Notes: generated by a model not told the origin, from the sequence alone. Numbered from the stretch's first letter, positions 1 through 9,185 are shown. The stretch: DNA of 64,000 bases from UBA2336 sp037443645 (GCA_037443645.1 JBBINY010000004.1:28900-92899), one strand, 5' to 3'. Made by a program: numbers and translations.

Positions 1-387
1 CAGAACCAATACCCTCGGTATGAATCAACAAAGGCGCACCTTCATTATGGTGTTGCTGAATGGGTTACCGCCTTTGTATTTGAACTGTTTTACGGATTAA
101 ATTTTTTATCGATTGAATTTTTCTATCGCGGATTCCTGGTTATTGGAATGATGACTGCACTGGGCCGTGGCAGTGTTCTTTGCATGGCATCCCTATACTG
201 TTTTCTTCATTTCGGTAAGCCAATGGGCGAGGCGATCAGTTCAATTTTTGGAGGATTTATTCTGGGTACCATTGCTTATCAAACCCGAAGCATCTGGGGA
301 GGAGTAATTGTGCACGTTGGAATTGCGTGGCTAATGGAACTGGCTGCCTTTGTCCAGCACGCTATCCGCAATGGCAGTTCATCGTAA
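1..387 (+). CDS. CPBP-family intramembrane protein, 3' part only
   Basis: The gene is open from the first base of the window in frame 1, so its start is missing; 128 residues are visible. The fragment is hydrophobic and carries the three landmarks of CPBP (Rce1-like) membrane proteins: a block ending EFFYRGF near fragment residue 39, YCFLH with a histidine near residue 70, and HVGIAW near residue 107. In the classic motif EExxxR the first Glu is the general base; here that position is Ile, and the Asn after the third histidine is Ala. It may therefore not be an active protease, although single-Glu variants occur in Bacteroidota. Its stop overlaps the end of the convergent methyltransferase gene by 9 bases. 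Confidence 0.75.
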   Translation, partial: QNQYPRYESTKAHLHYGVAEWVTAFVFELFYGLNFLSIEFFYRGFLVIGMMTALGRGSVLCMASLYCFLHFGKPMGEAISSIFGGFILGTIAYQTRSIWGGVIVHVGIAWLMELAAFVQHAIRNGSSS

Positions 388-1101
388 GAGCAATGTTTTG
401 GCAACCCGGTCGTGCTGACGCCACACTTTTTCATGATGACTTACATCGAGTAATTCACTTACCAACCCGGACTTTCGGCCAACCCAAATTCCACCCTGCT
501 TGCGGTGATGCCGGTAATCGGTTAACCGGAAGGTATCGGAGAATGGAGGAAGGTTTGTGAAATAATCATCCCGGTTTGCATCATGAACCATCACCACGCC
601 CGAATCGCTGACCAACTGGTACGCCTTTTTAAGGCATTCTTTCCTGGCACGTCCATCGATAAAAATAAAATCAAACGTGAGGTTCAGGGTTGTTGGGTAC
701 TCGATGTAGGTCTTGAAGTCATCATACAATCCTTCCTTCTTTGCGTTGTACTTTCCGGTTATCGAATGGTACAGCGTATCATCCGGTTCAATCAACACCA
801 CCTTCACCCGATCATCCTTGTTTTCCCGGGCAATAAACTCATACCATTCTTTGTGATGCTCAAGGGAATACCAGTTTTTCATTGCAGGAAGCATTGCCGG
901 TATCATCAATGTACTGAAGCCACTTCCCCACTCGAAGCAATTTGAAGGCTGTAGCTTGGTCACCGCTTCTGTGATTATATCAAGCTCTTTTGACTTCATC
1001 CATGGCATTTCAAATTTCTTGAACACACGCCTGTTCAGTTTATCCTTAAAATCCCGAAACAGTTGTGAATACCAGGATGGATTTGCGTATGATTTAATCA
1101 T
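379..1101 (-). CDS. Class I SAM-dependent methyltransferase-like protein
   Basis: A protein of 240 residues with a Rossmann-type methyltransferase core: the SAM-binding loop FEWGSGFST at residues 56-64, an acidic end of strand 2 in SLEHHKEW, and a strand 4 region DFIFIDG followed by a helix and the strand VVMVHD. There is no signal peptide or membrane segment, so it should be cytosolic. It is 19 bases downstream of the GT2 glycosyltransferase on the same strand, which suggests a role in decorating a surface sugar, but the substrate cannot be read from the sequence. The fold assignment is firm; the specific reaction is unknown. Confidence 0.7.
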   Translation of the reverse strand: MIKSYANPSWYSQLFRDFKDKLNRRVFKKFEMPWMKSKELDIITEAVTKLQPSNCFEWGSGFSTLMIPAMLPAMKNWYSLEHHKEWYEFIARENKDDRVKVVLIEPDDTLYHSITGKYNAKKEGLYDDFKTYIEYPTTLNLTFDFIFIDGRARKECLKKAYQLVSDSGVVMVHDANRDDYFTNLPPFSDTFRLTDYRHHRKQGGIWVGRKSGLVSELLDVSHHEKVWRQHDRVAKTLLLR

Positions 1102-1120
1102 GGTTTTTAAATTAAGTGAA

Positions 1121-1963
1121 TCAGGTTGCAGGCAACGAAACCGGAACTTCCGATTTAACTATTCCATATTCAGTCCAGGCTTTGCCGGAGTTTCTGGTAA
1201 CTTTTCGTATTTGAATATTTTTCTTTACCGAATCATCAGTTTTATAACCCCGGCTGTGATCAAGGTGAATACACACCGCACTGTAGCGCAGTTGTTTGGA
1301 CTTTAGGCCTTTGTTTATTAACCGCTCTCCGAGTTCGCGGTCTTGTCCCCCATACTCCATTCGCTCATCAAAGCCGTTTATCGCCACCAGGTCGGATTTC
1401 CAGCCCGAAGAATTGCCACCGTTCCACGATGCATTGGCCGGAGTTAATCGGTTTAGAAAAGAAGCTAATGCAGGGTTTTGGGTAAGCTTCAGATTCTTGA
1501 GGATTTTTCTTTCGAGCCCATTGCTTTCAAGCCAATCGCGCCTGAAAGCCCGCTGTGTAACAATGTCCTCCCGGGTAAGATTCTTACTCAATCCTATAGG
1601 CAACCGTATCGCTCCCCCGGAAAGAAAGTAGCCCTTCCCTGCACGCGCAGCATGCTGCTCGACAAAATCATTTCTCGGCACACAATCGCCATCCGTAAAA
1701 ATCAAATAATCGGTTGTTGCCGCCAAAATGGCCTTGTTTAAAATCTGACATTTCTGATACCCTTTGTCTTCATGCCAAACATGAATGATTTGAAGCTGCG
1801 AATCCCTGCTAAAGCGATTGATGAGACTCCGGGTTGGCTCACCTGAACCATCGTCAGCAATTATTACTTCGAACTCCCTGTAGGTCTGGCACTCGTATCC
1901 CCAAAGTACCTTCTCAAGCCATTCCGGATGGTTGTACGTACTGATAATTACAGACACTTTCAT
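1121..1963 (-). CDS. Family 2 glycosyltransferase
   Basis: A 280-residue GT2 enzyme. The N-terminus MKVSVIISTYNHPEWL and the IIADDGSGE block form the nucleotide-sugar binding half, and TDGDCVP near residue 91 is the DxD-type metal site. The C-terminal half (NGFDERMEYGGQDRELGERL) matches the galactosyltransferase/chondroitin-synthase-like C-terminal domain, with the ED/QD acceptor-side acid. No transmembrane segment is seen, so it probably acts on the inner face of the cytoplasmic membrane. It is first in a two-gene minus-strand unit with the methyltransferase and divergent from the GT90-like gene, together likely a lipopolysaccharide or capsule locus. Confidence 0.85.
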   Translation of the reverse strand: MKVSVIISTYNHPEWLEKVLWGYECQTYREFEVIIADDGSGEPTRSLINRFSRDSQLQIIHVWHEDKGYQKCQILNKAILAATTDYLIFTDGDCVPRNDFVEQHAARAGKGYFLSGGAIRLPIGLSKNLTREDIVTQRAFRRDWLESNGLERKILKNLKLTQNPALASFLNRLTPANASWNGGNSSGWKSDLVAINGFDERMEYGGQDRELGERLINKGLKSKQLRYSAVCIHLDHSRGYKTDDSVKKNIQIRKVTRNSGKAWTEYGIVKSEVPVSLPAT

Positions 1964-2047
1964 TGGGTTGCAAGTTAAAGGTAAAAGTGCATCCGGTAAA
2001 ATCGGTATGAATAAGTCTGATTCTGCTATTTTGCACCTTATCGAAGG

Positions 2048-3037
2048 ATGAAAATCAAAAACCTTATTTCAAGACGCCATAAAAACAACAAACTCTGGTA
2101 TTACATTAAAGGATACTGGCGTGAAGTGATACCTGCTTCATGGCTTCGCAGCAGTTTACCCGCAAAGCTTATGGCAGGCAGCGGGATCGATGAAGAGGAT
2201 GTGCGTAAACGGGTTAATTATTACAACAAGCTGACCACATTAACTCCTTTAGCGGATGCTACACCATCGCTTGGTGACTATAAACTACCCAAGCGCTTAA
2301 AAGTTTACTACTTCGATACCTACGAATATACCCGATATTTCAACCCTCGGCTAAAAGCCAATTTCCTGATCGGAGACATTACCCATGTACCTCCTGAGCC
2401 TGCCATAACAAAAAGCCGGCCGATTGCAGGCGTAAATCAAAACTCTGTATTACTGAAAATAAACAAAGTAAGACACTTCACATTTATTAACGACAAAATA
2501 CCCTTCACCCAAAAAAAAGACATGTTGGTAGGCAGGGCCGTTGTACGAAGAGAACACCGAATCCGCTTCTATGAAATGTATTTTAATCATCCGATGTGCA
2601 ATCTCGGGCAAATCAACAAAGGCAGTAAAACCGATCAGTGGGTAAAGAATAAATTGACCATCGATGAACACCTTACCTACAAATTCATCCTGTGCCTTGA
2701 AGGAAACGATGTAGCCAGCAATTTAAAGTGGGTAATGTCATCCAACTCGCTTGCCGTAATGCCGAAGCCGAAATATGAAACCTGGTTTATGGAAGGAACC
2801 CTTGTTCCAAACCACCACTATGTTTTGATCAAAGATGATTACTCCGATTTAGAAGAGCGCTTAACTTATTATATCCGTCATCCGGAAGAGGCTCAAAAAA
2901 TAATCAGCAATGCCAACCACTACGTTCAGCAATTCAAAAACACGAAGCAGGAAGATCTGATTTCACTTCTTGTGTTAGAGAAATATTTTTACAAAACTGG
3001 GCAGCTTCCGTACCGCCAACAGGCCTATTATGAGTAG
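2048..3037 (+). CDS. GT90/CAP10 (LpsA-like) glycosyltransferase
   Basis: A 329-residue protein without signal peptide. The C-terminal third (YKFILCLEGNDVASNLKWV, then VMPKPKYETWFMEGTLVP, then a block with DDYSDLEERLTYY) is the typical CAP10/LpsA pattern: a conserved Gly-Asn-Asp sugar-nucleotide site followed by a W-x-E segment. Family members transfer xylose or other sugars, in bacteria onto lipopolysaccharide. The N-terminal 90 residues are basic and weakly conserved in type. A TATTTTG box at about 2031 resembles the Bacteroidota -7 element. It is divergent from the GT2 gene and converges on ppa 17 bases away. Family confidence is good; donor and acceptor are unknown. Confidence 0.75.
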   Translation: MKIKNLISRRHKNNKLWYYIKGYWREVIPASWLRSSLPAKLMAGSGIDEEDVRKRVNYYNKLTTLTPLADATPSLGDYKLPKRLKVYYFDTYEYTRYFNPRLKANFLIGDITHVPPEPAITKSRPIAGVNQNSVLLKINKVRHFTFINDKIPFTQKKDMLVGRAVVRREHRIRFYEMYFNHPMCNLGQINKGSKTDQWVKNKLTIDEHLTYKFILCLEGNDVASNLKWVMSSNSLAVMPKPKYETWFMEGTLVPNHHYVLIKDDYSDLEERLTYYIRHPEEAQKIISNANHYVQQFKNTKQEDLISLLVLEKYFYKTGQLPYRQQAYYE

Positions 3038-3054
3038 CTGTTGCGGGGCTTGTG

Positions 3055-3591
3055 TTACCTGGTGAAAGCAGCCCGGTAATTAGCGATGCTCCTTTCGATG
3101 ACTGGCAGAGCCTTGCTCCTTCCTTCGAATTCCGGCACTTCTACCTTTTTATTTTCAAGCGATTTATAGTTCTCAAAAAAGTGCTTGAGCTCTGTTCTAA
3201 AATAATCGGGCAGTTCGGAAACATCGCGGATATGACCAACACTGGCATCCTGCTCGGCAACGGCTATAATTTTTTCGTCCGCTTCGCCCCGGTCAATCAT
3301 ATGCATCACACCGATAACACGCGAGGGTATTAAACAAAGCGGCACCACCTCAACCTGCGTTAGCACCACAATATCCAGCGGGTCCTTATCGTCACCAAGC
3401 GTTTGGGGGATAAACCCGTAATTGAGCGGATAATACATCGAAGCATAAATTACCCGATCAAGTTTAATCAGGCCGCTCTCTTTGTCAATTTCATACTTGG
3501 CACGTGAGCCACGGGGTATTTCGATAATCGCATTCACCTCACCCGGTGGATTACTGCCTGTTGAAACTTCGTGCCAGGGATGCCGGATCAT
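3055..3591 (-). CDS. ppa: Inorganic pyrophosphatase (family I)
   Basis: A soluble enzyme of 178 residues, close to the usual 175, that hydrolyses pyrophosphate to two phosphates and so pulls biosynthetic reactions forward. The start MIRHPWHEVSTG is typical of the family. Visible motifs are IEIPRGSRAKYE (substrate lysine and arginine), YPLNYGFIP, the signature DDKDPLDIVVL with its metal-binding aspartates, and DVSELP with a C-terminal KKVEVPEF block. It lies 77 bases downstream of the efflux adaptor on the same strand; whether they share a transcript is unclear. Confidence 0.96.
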   Translation of the reverse strand: MIRHPWHEVSTGSNPPGEVNAIIEIPRGSRAKYEIDKESGLIKLDRVIYASMYYPLNYGFIPQTLGDDKDPLDIVVLTQVEVVPLCLIPSRVIGVMHMIDRGEADEKIIAVAEQDASVGHIRDVSELPDYFRTELKHFFENYKSLENKKVEVPEFEGRSKALPVIERSIANYRAAFTR

Positions 3592-3668
3592 TTATCTTAA
3601 AAGTATAAAATCTCGATCAGAAACCATCTCAAAAACCTTTCCGGGACTTTCGAGATGACTGCTACCAA

Positions 3669-5036
3669 TTACTCAGATTTTTCTGATTTCTTATCTTCCT
3701 TTTTCTCAGCCTTCCTGATTTTGTCGCCATCCTTTAACCGTTTCGAAACTACCAGGAAGGGTCCTGTCACTACTTCTGTGCTGTCGGTTACTCCGGAAAG
3801 TATTTCTATGTTGTCGTAGTCGCTCATACCCGTCTTTACCTCAACCATTTTTGCAACTCCTTTCTCATTCACAAAAATCACCACCTTGTCTTCTTTCTTG
3901 GGAGCAGGTTTGGCCTGCCCTGCCGGTTGTGCTGCGCCCTCTTGTCCCTCCGGCTTTTTCTTCTCCTCACTGCGGGTAGTAACGGCTGAAAGCGGCACAG
4001 ACAATACGTTCTCCTTGCGATTGGTTAGTATCTCCACACTGGCCGTCATTCCGGGACGAAACGGGTACTTTTTGCCTTCAGCAACCAGGTCGCTATACGA
4101 GGTATTCAAAATCAAAATCCGGACTTCAAATTCGGTAATCGCATCGGCCGATACTTTATCTTTTGCCGTATTGGCTATATGGGTTACAGTGCCTTTAAAG
4201 CGTTTGCCGGTATTGGTGTACGCATCAACATCAATAATGCTTGTATCGCCAATATGGACTCGTACGATGTCGTTTTCATTCACATTAACGCGCACCTCCA
4301 TTTTGCTCAGATCGGCAATGCGCAGCATTTCAGTGCCTTGCATTTGAGCGGTACCCACTACGCGTTCCCCTTTCTTTACATTCAGTTTGGACACATACCC
4401 ATCCATGGGTGCAACCACACTGGTCAGGCGCACATTCTCGCGGGCTTCATTCACGGTGGCTTCGCTGCTGCGAACAATGTATTTGGCCGCCTGAACCGAT
4501 TGCTTTGCTGATTTTAAATCGTTCTCGGCTACCTTAAAATTTTGCTGTGCCAGTTGCCATTCGGCTTCCGAGATCACCTTCTCATTCCAGAGTTTTTTCT
4601 GGCGCTCAAACTCCTGCTCAGCTCGGGTATAGGTAGCTTCGGACCTGGCAAGCGCTGCCTCGGCCGATACCAGGTTGGCACGCTGCTGATTCAGTGAGGC
4701 TTCTGCACGTTCCAGCTGCGATAGCCATGTATCAGGACGAATTTTCACTAAGAGTTTTCCGCGGCTAACAGAATCCCCATCCTCTACCAGCAACTCACGT
4801 ATTTCACCGGAAACTTCAGGAGCAAGTTTTACTTCGGTTACCGGTTGCACAGTCCCGGAAGCGCTGACCTTCTCCACAATGGTGGTGCGCCCGGCTTTCG
4901 CCAGATCAACTTCCAGGTCTTTGGGCTTACCGATCCATCCGGCCGACCGGCCAATAACAATGAATACAAGAAGGATTACAACAGTTCCGATTAAACCATA
5001 TAACAGTTTGTTCGACTTTTTCTTTTGTTTTGCCAT
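3669..5036 (-). CDS. Efflux periplasmic adaptor (HlyD/MacA/RND membrane-fusion type)
   Basis: 455 residues. One N-terminal membrane helix (about residues 10-30) anchors it in the inner membrane. Then come a split lipoyl/barrel-sandwich domain (SGTVQPVTEVKLAPEVSGE, re-entering at VVAPMDGYVSKLNVKKGE), a long alpha-helical hairpin at about 105-195 rich in Ala, Glu and Lys, a beta-barrel domain and a membrane-proximal domain. The C-terminus is a Lys/Glu-rich tail, and a Gln/Ala/Pro-rich insert lies near 370-390. It bridges an inner-membrane pump to the TolC-like protein encoded 21 bases upstream. No RND or ABC pump gene is adjacent, which is unusual. Confidence 0.9.
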   Translation of the reverse strand: MAKQKKKSNKLLYGLIGTVVILLVFIVIGRSAGWIGKPKDLEVDLAKAGRTTIVEKVSASGTVQPVTEVKLAPEVSGEIRELLVEDGDSVSRGKLLVKIRPDTWLSQLERAEASLNQQRANLVSAEAALARSEATYTRAEQEFERQKKLWNEKVISEAEWQLAQQNFKVAENDLKSAKQSVQAAKYIVRSSEATVNEARENVRLTSVVAPMDGYVSKLNVKKGERVVGTAQMQGTEMLRIADLSKMEVRVNVNENDIVRVHIGDTSIIDVDAYTNTGKRFKGTVTHIANTAKDKVSADAITEFEVRILILNTSYSDLVAEGKKYPFRPGMTASVEILTNRKENVLSVPLSAVTTRSEEKKKPEGQEGAAQPAGQAKPAPKKEDKVVIFVNEKGVAKMVEVKTGMSDYDNIEILSGVTDSTEVVTGPFLVVSKRLKDGDKIRKAEKKEDKKSEKSE

Positions 5037-5057
5037 GATAGAGAGTTAGATCAGTTT

Positions 5058-6488
5058 TTAAAATCCTAAGGGAAGACCCTGATAAAAATCAAGCACTTTC
5101 TTCCTGAAAATAAATTCATACTTGGCGCGCAGGAGATCGGATTGAGCCTGGAAGAGGTTATTCTCCGCCACCTGATAATCCACAAAGTTTACTGCACCCA
5201 GGTTATACCGTTGCTTGGTCATCCGAAAAGCTTCATCGCGCGCCTTTACCTGCTTTTCGGTAGAGTTGTAGGTTTTTACCGCTGCGATAGCATTGTTATA
5301 AGCCGTTTCAACCGTTTGGCGCAACTGATTATGAATCTCAATGGATGAGATATCGGCCAGATCGCGGCTGATTGCTGCACGTTGCACAGCTGACCTGGAC
5401 TGAAGCCCATTGAATATTGGTATCTGGACATTCAGACCCACGCTGCGACCCCGGTTTTCACGATATTGATCGGTCAGCGAAGGCACGCGGAACTCACCCG
5501 TTTGGACAACAACGTCTCGTACAACCGGAGTACCTACACCCTGCACATACCCAACCGGTACAGTTTGAGTGGTACTACCACCATCCGGAAAGAACTGTTG
5601 GCGCTGATCGGAATAAACGGTATTGTAATTGCCGTTGATGCTGATGCGAGGGTAAAGGTTTCCCTTAGTTGACCGGAACGCATAAAGGGAACTCCTCTTA
5701 CGGTACTCAGCGGCTTTAATTTCGGGCATTGCCATGGTAGCTATTTCATAAATCTCTTCGACAGACTTCGAAATGGTTGTTTCACTATCAATGTTAATCT
5801 GAGGCAGTTCAACATCCATACTGGTTGATGCCGGAAGTTGTAAGGCTTGTTTCAACTGGAGTAACGAAAGGTTGAGTGCATTCTCCTGCTGAATAACGTT
5901 CACTTCATTGGTGGCGAGTTGTGCTTCGAGGTTAAGGACATCCCCAATGGGTACCGATCCGGCATCGGCAAGTTTACGGGTTCGCTCAAGCTGCTCCAGC
6001 GTAGATTTAGTCTGAAGTTGAGCTACTGAATACAGTTCCTTATTAAAGACCACATTCAGGTAAAGGGTAATTACATTAAGGATAACATCGTTACGCGCCT
6101 TGATGAGGTCTTCATTGATGGCCTCCAACTCTATATCATTTTGCTTCAGGTTGTAAAAAAGCCTGAATCCATTCCACAACAGTAAGCTGCTGCTGGCACT
6201 CAGATTCGAGTTCTGTACTTCGCTTTCTGTAAAAATATTTGTTGTAGGGTCAATGGTACGGCCCCAGTTTATACCATAGTTTCCGTTGGCATTCAGGTTT
6301 GGAAGCATTGCCATTTTAGATTGTAATAAATTGATCTCCCCGGAACGCACATTATAGTTGCTGCGTTTCACGGTAAGGTTGTTGGCGATGGCATAATCTA
6401 CCAACTCACGCAAGGTCCAGGTTTTCTTAACAACTTGCCCATACGCCAGGTTCACCAACAGGAATAACAAAAACAATATTCTCTTCAT
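5058..6488 (-). CDS. TolC-family outer membrane efflux protein
   Basis: 476 residues with a signal peptide (KRILFLLFLLVNLAYG then Q). Two related helical halves can be followed: LRELVDYAIANNLTVKRS with QSKMAMLPNLNANGNYGINWG in the first, and a second with STKGNLYPRISINGNY, SVGLNVQIPIFNGLQSR and the long helix ending in TKQRYNLGAVNFVDYQVAE. These are the Pro-Asn strand and coiled-coil hallmarks of trimeric outer membrane export channels. It is 8 bases downstream of sdaAB and 21 upstream of the adaptor, so the three are probably co-transcribed. Confidence 0.92.
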   Translation of the reverse strand: MKRILFLLFLLVNLAYGQVVKKTWTLRELVDYAIANNLTVKRSNYNVRSGEINLLQSKMAMLPNLNANGNYGINWGRTIDPTTNIFTESEVQNSNLSASSSLLLWNGFRLFYNLKQNDIELEAINEDLIKARNDVILNVITLYLNVVFNKELYSVAQLQTKSTLEQLERTRKLADAGSVPIGDVLNLEAQLATNEVNVIQQENALNLSLLQLKQALQLPASTSMDVELPQINIDSETTISKSVEEIYEIATMAMPEIKAAEYRKRSSLYAFRSTKGNLYPRISINGNYNTVYSDQRQQFFPDGGSTTQTVPVGYVQGVGTPVVRDVVVQTGEFRVPSLTDQYRENRGRSVGLNVQIPIFNGLQSRSAVQRAAISRDLADISSIEIHNQLRQTVETAYNNAIAAVKTYNSTEKQVKARDEAFRMTKQRYNLGAVNFVDYQVAENNLFQAQSDLLRAKYEFIFRKKVLDFYQGLPLGF

Positions 6489-6496
6489 AAGTTGAA

Positions 6497-7174
6497 TTAA
6501 CGGTCGATATCCGGTACGTAAATAACTTCTTTTACCCAGGTTAGACTCCTCAGGTATTCTAATGTTACAGGTTTAATACCCGAATCCATTTCAATAACAA
6601 GACATGCGTCATCGTGTTTGCCTTTTCGCGAAACGGACATTGTGGCGATGTTGCACTCATCATTCGCAAGAATGCTCGCAATGAATGCAATGCTTCCCTT
6701 CACATCATCGGCAAATATTACCAGCGTATGCAGACTGGCGCTGAAATCAGCTTTAAAACCATCAACCTCAGCAATATTGATAATACCTCCACCTTTGCTT
6801 TCCCCCAGCACTTCAATTTCACGGTTCCCTTTCTTAATCGTTATCCGGATTGTATTGGGATGAAATGTTGAGGCATTGCCAATGGATTTGAACGTATAGT
6901 TCAGTCCCCTTTTTTGAGCCAATTCGAGCGCTTCTTTAATCCCCTTGTCATCTGTTTTCAGATCGAGCAAGCCGGCAATAACAGCCCGGTCGCTGCCATG
7001 TCCTTCATAGGTTCGGGCAAATGAATTGTAAAAGATGATCTCGGCCTCATCCGGAACTTCACCAAGAAGTTTAAGGGCCGTGCGGGCTATGCGCACCACA
7101 CCGGCAGTGTGCGAACTTGACGGACCAATCATTATCGGGCCGATCATATCAAAAACACTGCTTTTTTCGTGCAT
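6497..7174 (-). CDS. sdaAB: L-serine dehydratase, iron-sulfur type, beta subunit
   Basis: 225 residues; together with an alpha subunit this enzyme deaminates L-serine to pyruvate and ammonia. The N-terminal domain carries the family hallmark GPIMIGPSSSHTAG, and the C-terminal 80 residues form an ACT domain (LVIFADDVKGSIAFIASIL then CNIATMSVSR) that usually senses the amino acid. The 4Fe-4S cluster cysteines sit on the alpha subunit, and no sdaAA gene lies in the window. It appears to lead an operon with the TolC and adaptor genes. Identification is firm, but it cannot work alone. Confidence 0.92.
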   Translation of the reverse strand: MHEKSSVFDMIGPIMIGPSSSHTAGVVRIARTALKLLGEVPDEAEIIFYNSFARTYEGHGSDRAVIAGLLDLKTDDKGIKEALELAQKRGLNYTFKSIGNASTFHPNTIRITIKKGNREIEVLGESKGGGIINIAEVDGFKADFSASLHTLVIFADDVKGSIAFIASILANDECNIATMSVSRKGKHDDACLVIEMDSGIKPVTLEYLRSLTWVKEVIYVPDIDR

Positions 7175-7250
7175 GGCTGCTTGGAATACGGGATATGTCG
7201 CACAAAGGATGCGTTCGTTACACGATAACGGGTATTGTTAAGGGTAACGA

Positions 7251-8045
7251 TTAAACGGCAATCGGGGCTTTAATGGATGGATGAGCCTGGTAATTTATCA
7301 CCTCAAAATCCTGGAACTGATACTCAAAAATGCTTGCAGGCTTTCGCCCGATCACCAGCTGAGGCAATGGGAAGGGCTTACGGGAAAGCTGCAGTTGAGC
7401 CTGCTCAACATGGTTGGTATACAGGTGCACATCACCACCCGTCCAAACAAAGTCCCCAGGCATAAGGTCGCATTGTTGCGCAACCATGTGGGTGAGCAGC
7501 GCATAGCTGGCAATGTTAAAGGGTACCCCAAGAAAATAGTCGGCCGAACGCTGGTACAACTGGCACGATAGTCTGCCATTGGCTACATAAAACTGGAACA
7601 ACGCATGGCAGGGCGGCAAAGCCATCTTATCAACATCGGCAGGGTTCCAGGCGGTAACGATATGCCTCCGTGAATCGGGCTTTGTCTTAAGCTGCTCCAT
7701 TACCTTGCTGATCTGGTCAATGGTTTGCCCATCGGGCGCGGGCCAGCTTCGCCACTGGTGTCCGTAAACCGGGCCAAGGTTTCCATTCTCATCGGCCCAT
7801 TCGTCCCAGATGGTAACCCCGTTGTCGTTTAGGTATTTGATGTTTGTATCCCCGTTAAGAAACCACAACAATTCGTAAATAATTGAACGGATGTGTAGCT
7901 TTTTGGTGGTTACCAGAGGAAAACCTTGTTGTAAATCGAAGCGCAGTTGACGGCCGAAAACGGAAAGCGTACCTGTACCGGTGCGATCTGTCTTCTTTGC
8001 CCCATTTTCAAGGATATCGCGCATCAGATCGAGGTACTGCTTCAT
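7251..8045 (-). CDS. thyA: Thymidylate synthase (ThyA)
   Basis: Converts dUMP to dTMP with methylene-tetrahydrofolate. I start it at the ATG of MKQYLDLMRDIL (8045), which gives 264 residues, the length of the E. coli enzyme; the frame stays open another 24 codons upstream, but those overlap the terminator at 8079-8111. Visible features are DRTGTGTLSVFG, the RSIIYELLWFL helix, the catalytic LPPCHALFQFYV (Cys-His), RSADYFLGVPFNIASYA and the C-terminal IKAPIAV. The second folate gene often nearby (folA) is not present. Confidence 0.97.
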   Translation of the reverse strand: MKQYLDLMRDILENGAKKTDRTGTGTLSVFGRQLRFDLQQGFPLVTTKKLHIRSIIYELLWFLNGDTNIKYLNDNGVTIWDEWADENGNLGPVYGHQWRSWPAPDGQTIDQISKVMEQLKTKPDSRRHIVTAWNPADVDKMALPPCHALFQFYVANGRLSCQLYQRSADYFLGVPFNIASYALLTHMVAQQCDLMPGDFVWTGGDVHLYTNHVEQAQLQLSRKPFPLPQLVIGRKPASIFEYQFQDFEVINYQAHPSIKAPIAV

Positions 8046-8078
8046 ACTTTTGGAAATGCACCTGCAAATAAATAAAAA

Positions 8079-8111
8079 AGTCCTGATCCCGCTTGGTGCT
8101 GAACCAGGACT
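8079..8111 (-). terminator. Rho-independent terminator after the lipoprotein gene
   Basis: AGTCCTG (8079-8085) pairs with CAGGACT (8105-8111), with further internal pairing in the loop. Read on the minus strand the stem is followed by a T-rich tract (TTTTTTATTT). It lies between the lipoprotein gene (stop at 8170) and thyA (start at 8045), so it should end the lipoprotein transcript. Confidence 0.65.
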
Positions 8112-8169
8112 CTCCAAAAAAAATCCACTCCGGCCCCTGAATAGAGGGGCGCGAAGCAGACAACCCCAA

Positions 8170-9075
8170 TTACCCTCTCCGATTCACTTCAAAACTTCTG
8201 GACTGGCCGCCCATAGTAATGGTGATAATCCTGTCGCAGGTTCCATCACCATAGTCAACTGTAATAACCTTGCCTGATGCCACATCGATAAACTCTTTAA
8301 CTCCAGACACCGCAATCGGACAGCCTCTTTTGTACACCAACTTTTCAACAATCGTCATGGTATAAGCACGACCCCTCCGGTTTGTGCCTGAAGCCGCATT
8401 ATCAGCATCGGCACATTGCCTGACTTCAAGCCTATCGTTAAGTGGGTTGGCCTCGCGCACCCACCTGCGCACAAAACAATGATTGCGGGTGGCTACTGTT
8501 CCGTCAGGCCAGGTTGCTTCACCATCTTCCAGTTCAACCTGAAATTCAGGGGCGTTCTCGTTACTTGTACTCACATTCGTTAAGGTACGCACACCCGCTA
8601 ACTCAATATCGTTGATTGAGTACCCATCGAAGGTGGTAACAATGGTAGAGCCTGGCAAGAAGCGCCTTCCCACAAAGGTTATGATAATCTTCCCTTTACG
8701 AACATTACCCAACGGCCCGGTACATCCTGCGCCAAAATCAAGCACGATCTGGCCGCGGGGAATTTCAGGGGTTGATTCAGGATCTATGGTGATTACTGCC
8801 GAGAAATTCTCGCACGAGCAACGCGGATCATTAAGTGTGATTGTCCGCGGTCCGTCAGTCAGTTTTCCGCCTGTGCTGGGGCCATCATCCGATATCATCG
8901 CCAAACCGGTAAGGTCATCGGCATCCTCAAGGGCATAATCAGAAATAACATCTTCTGCCACAAAAGCGGCTTCTTCCCGTAACTGCGTTTCATCGTTTAC
9001 ACATGAAACGGTTAATGCAAACACGCCCGCTCCCAATACCGTAATTGCTTTTTTGAAAAAATTTAGCTGTATCAT
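8170..9075 (-). CDS. Lipoprotein of unknown function
   Basis: 301 residues. The start is a lipoprotein signal: basic NFFKKA, a hydrophobic core, and the lipobox LTVSC with the lipid-bearing Cys near residue 25. The mature part is rich in beta-type sequence, with repeated short strands such as GKIIITFVGRRFLPGSTIVTTFDGY and a Cys-containing segment DPRCSCENFSAVITID. I recognise no named domain, although similar secreted proteins are common in Bacteroidota. It is transcribed alone, divergent from the DUF4159 gene, and followed by its own terminator. Probably an envelope protein. Confidence 0.7.
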   Translation of the reverse strand: MIQLNFFKKAITVLGAGVFALTVSCVNDETQLREEAAFVAEDVISDYALEDADDLTGLAMISDDGPSTGGKLTDGPRTITLNDPRCSCENFSAVITIDPESTPEIPRGQIVLDFGAGCTGPLGNVRKGKIIITFVGRRFLPGSTIVTTFDGYSINDIELAGVRTLTNVSTSNENAPEFQVELEDGEATWPDGTVATRNHCFVRRWVREANPLNDRLEVRQCADADNAASGTNRRGRAYTMTIVEKLVYKRGCPIAVSGVKEFIDVASGKVITVDYGDGTCDRIITITMGGQSRSFEVNRRG

Positions 9076-9185
9076 AGTTGGTTTAAGTTTTATGAAATAC
9101 GTTTCTTAGACCATCAGGTAACCAAGTGGTTTAAAACGAGTGGAAAATTATATACTCGTGTAGTTAAAATTCGTTAGGCAGAAGG

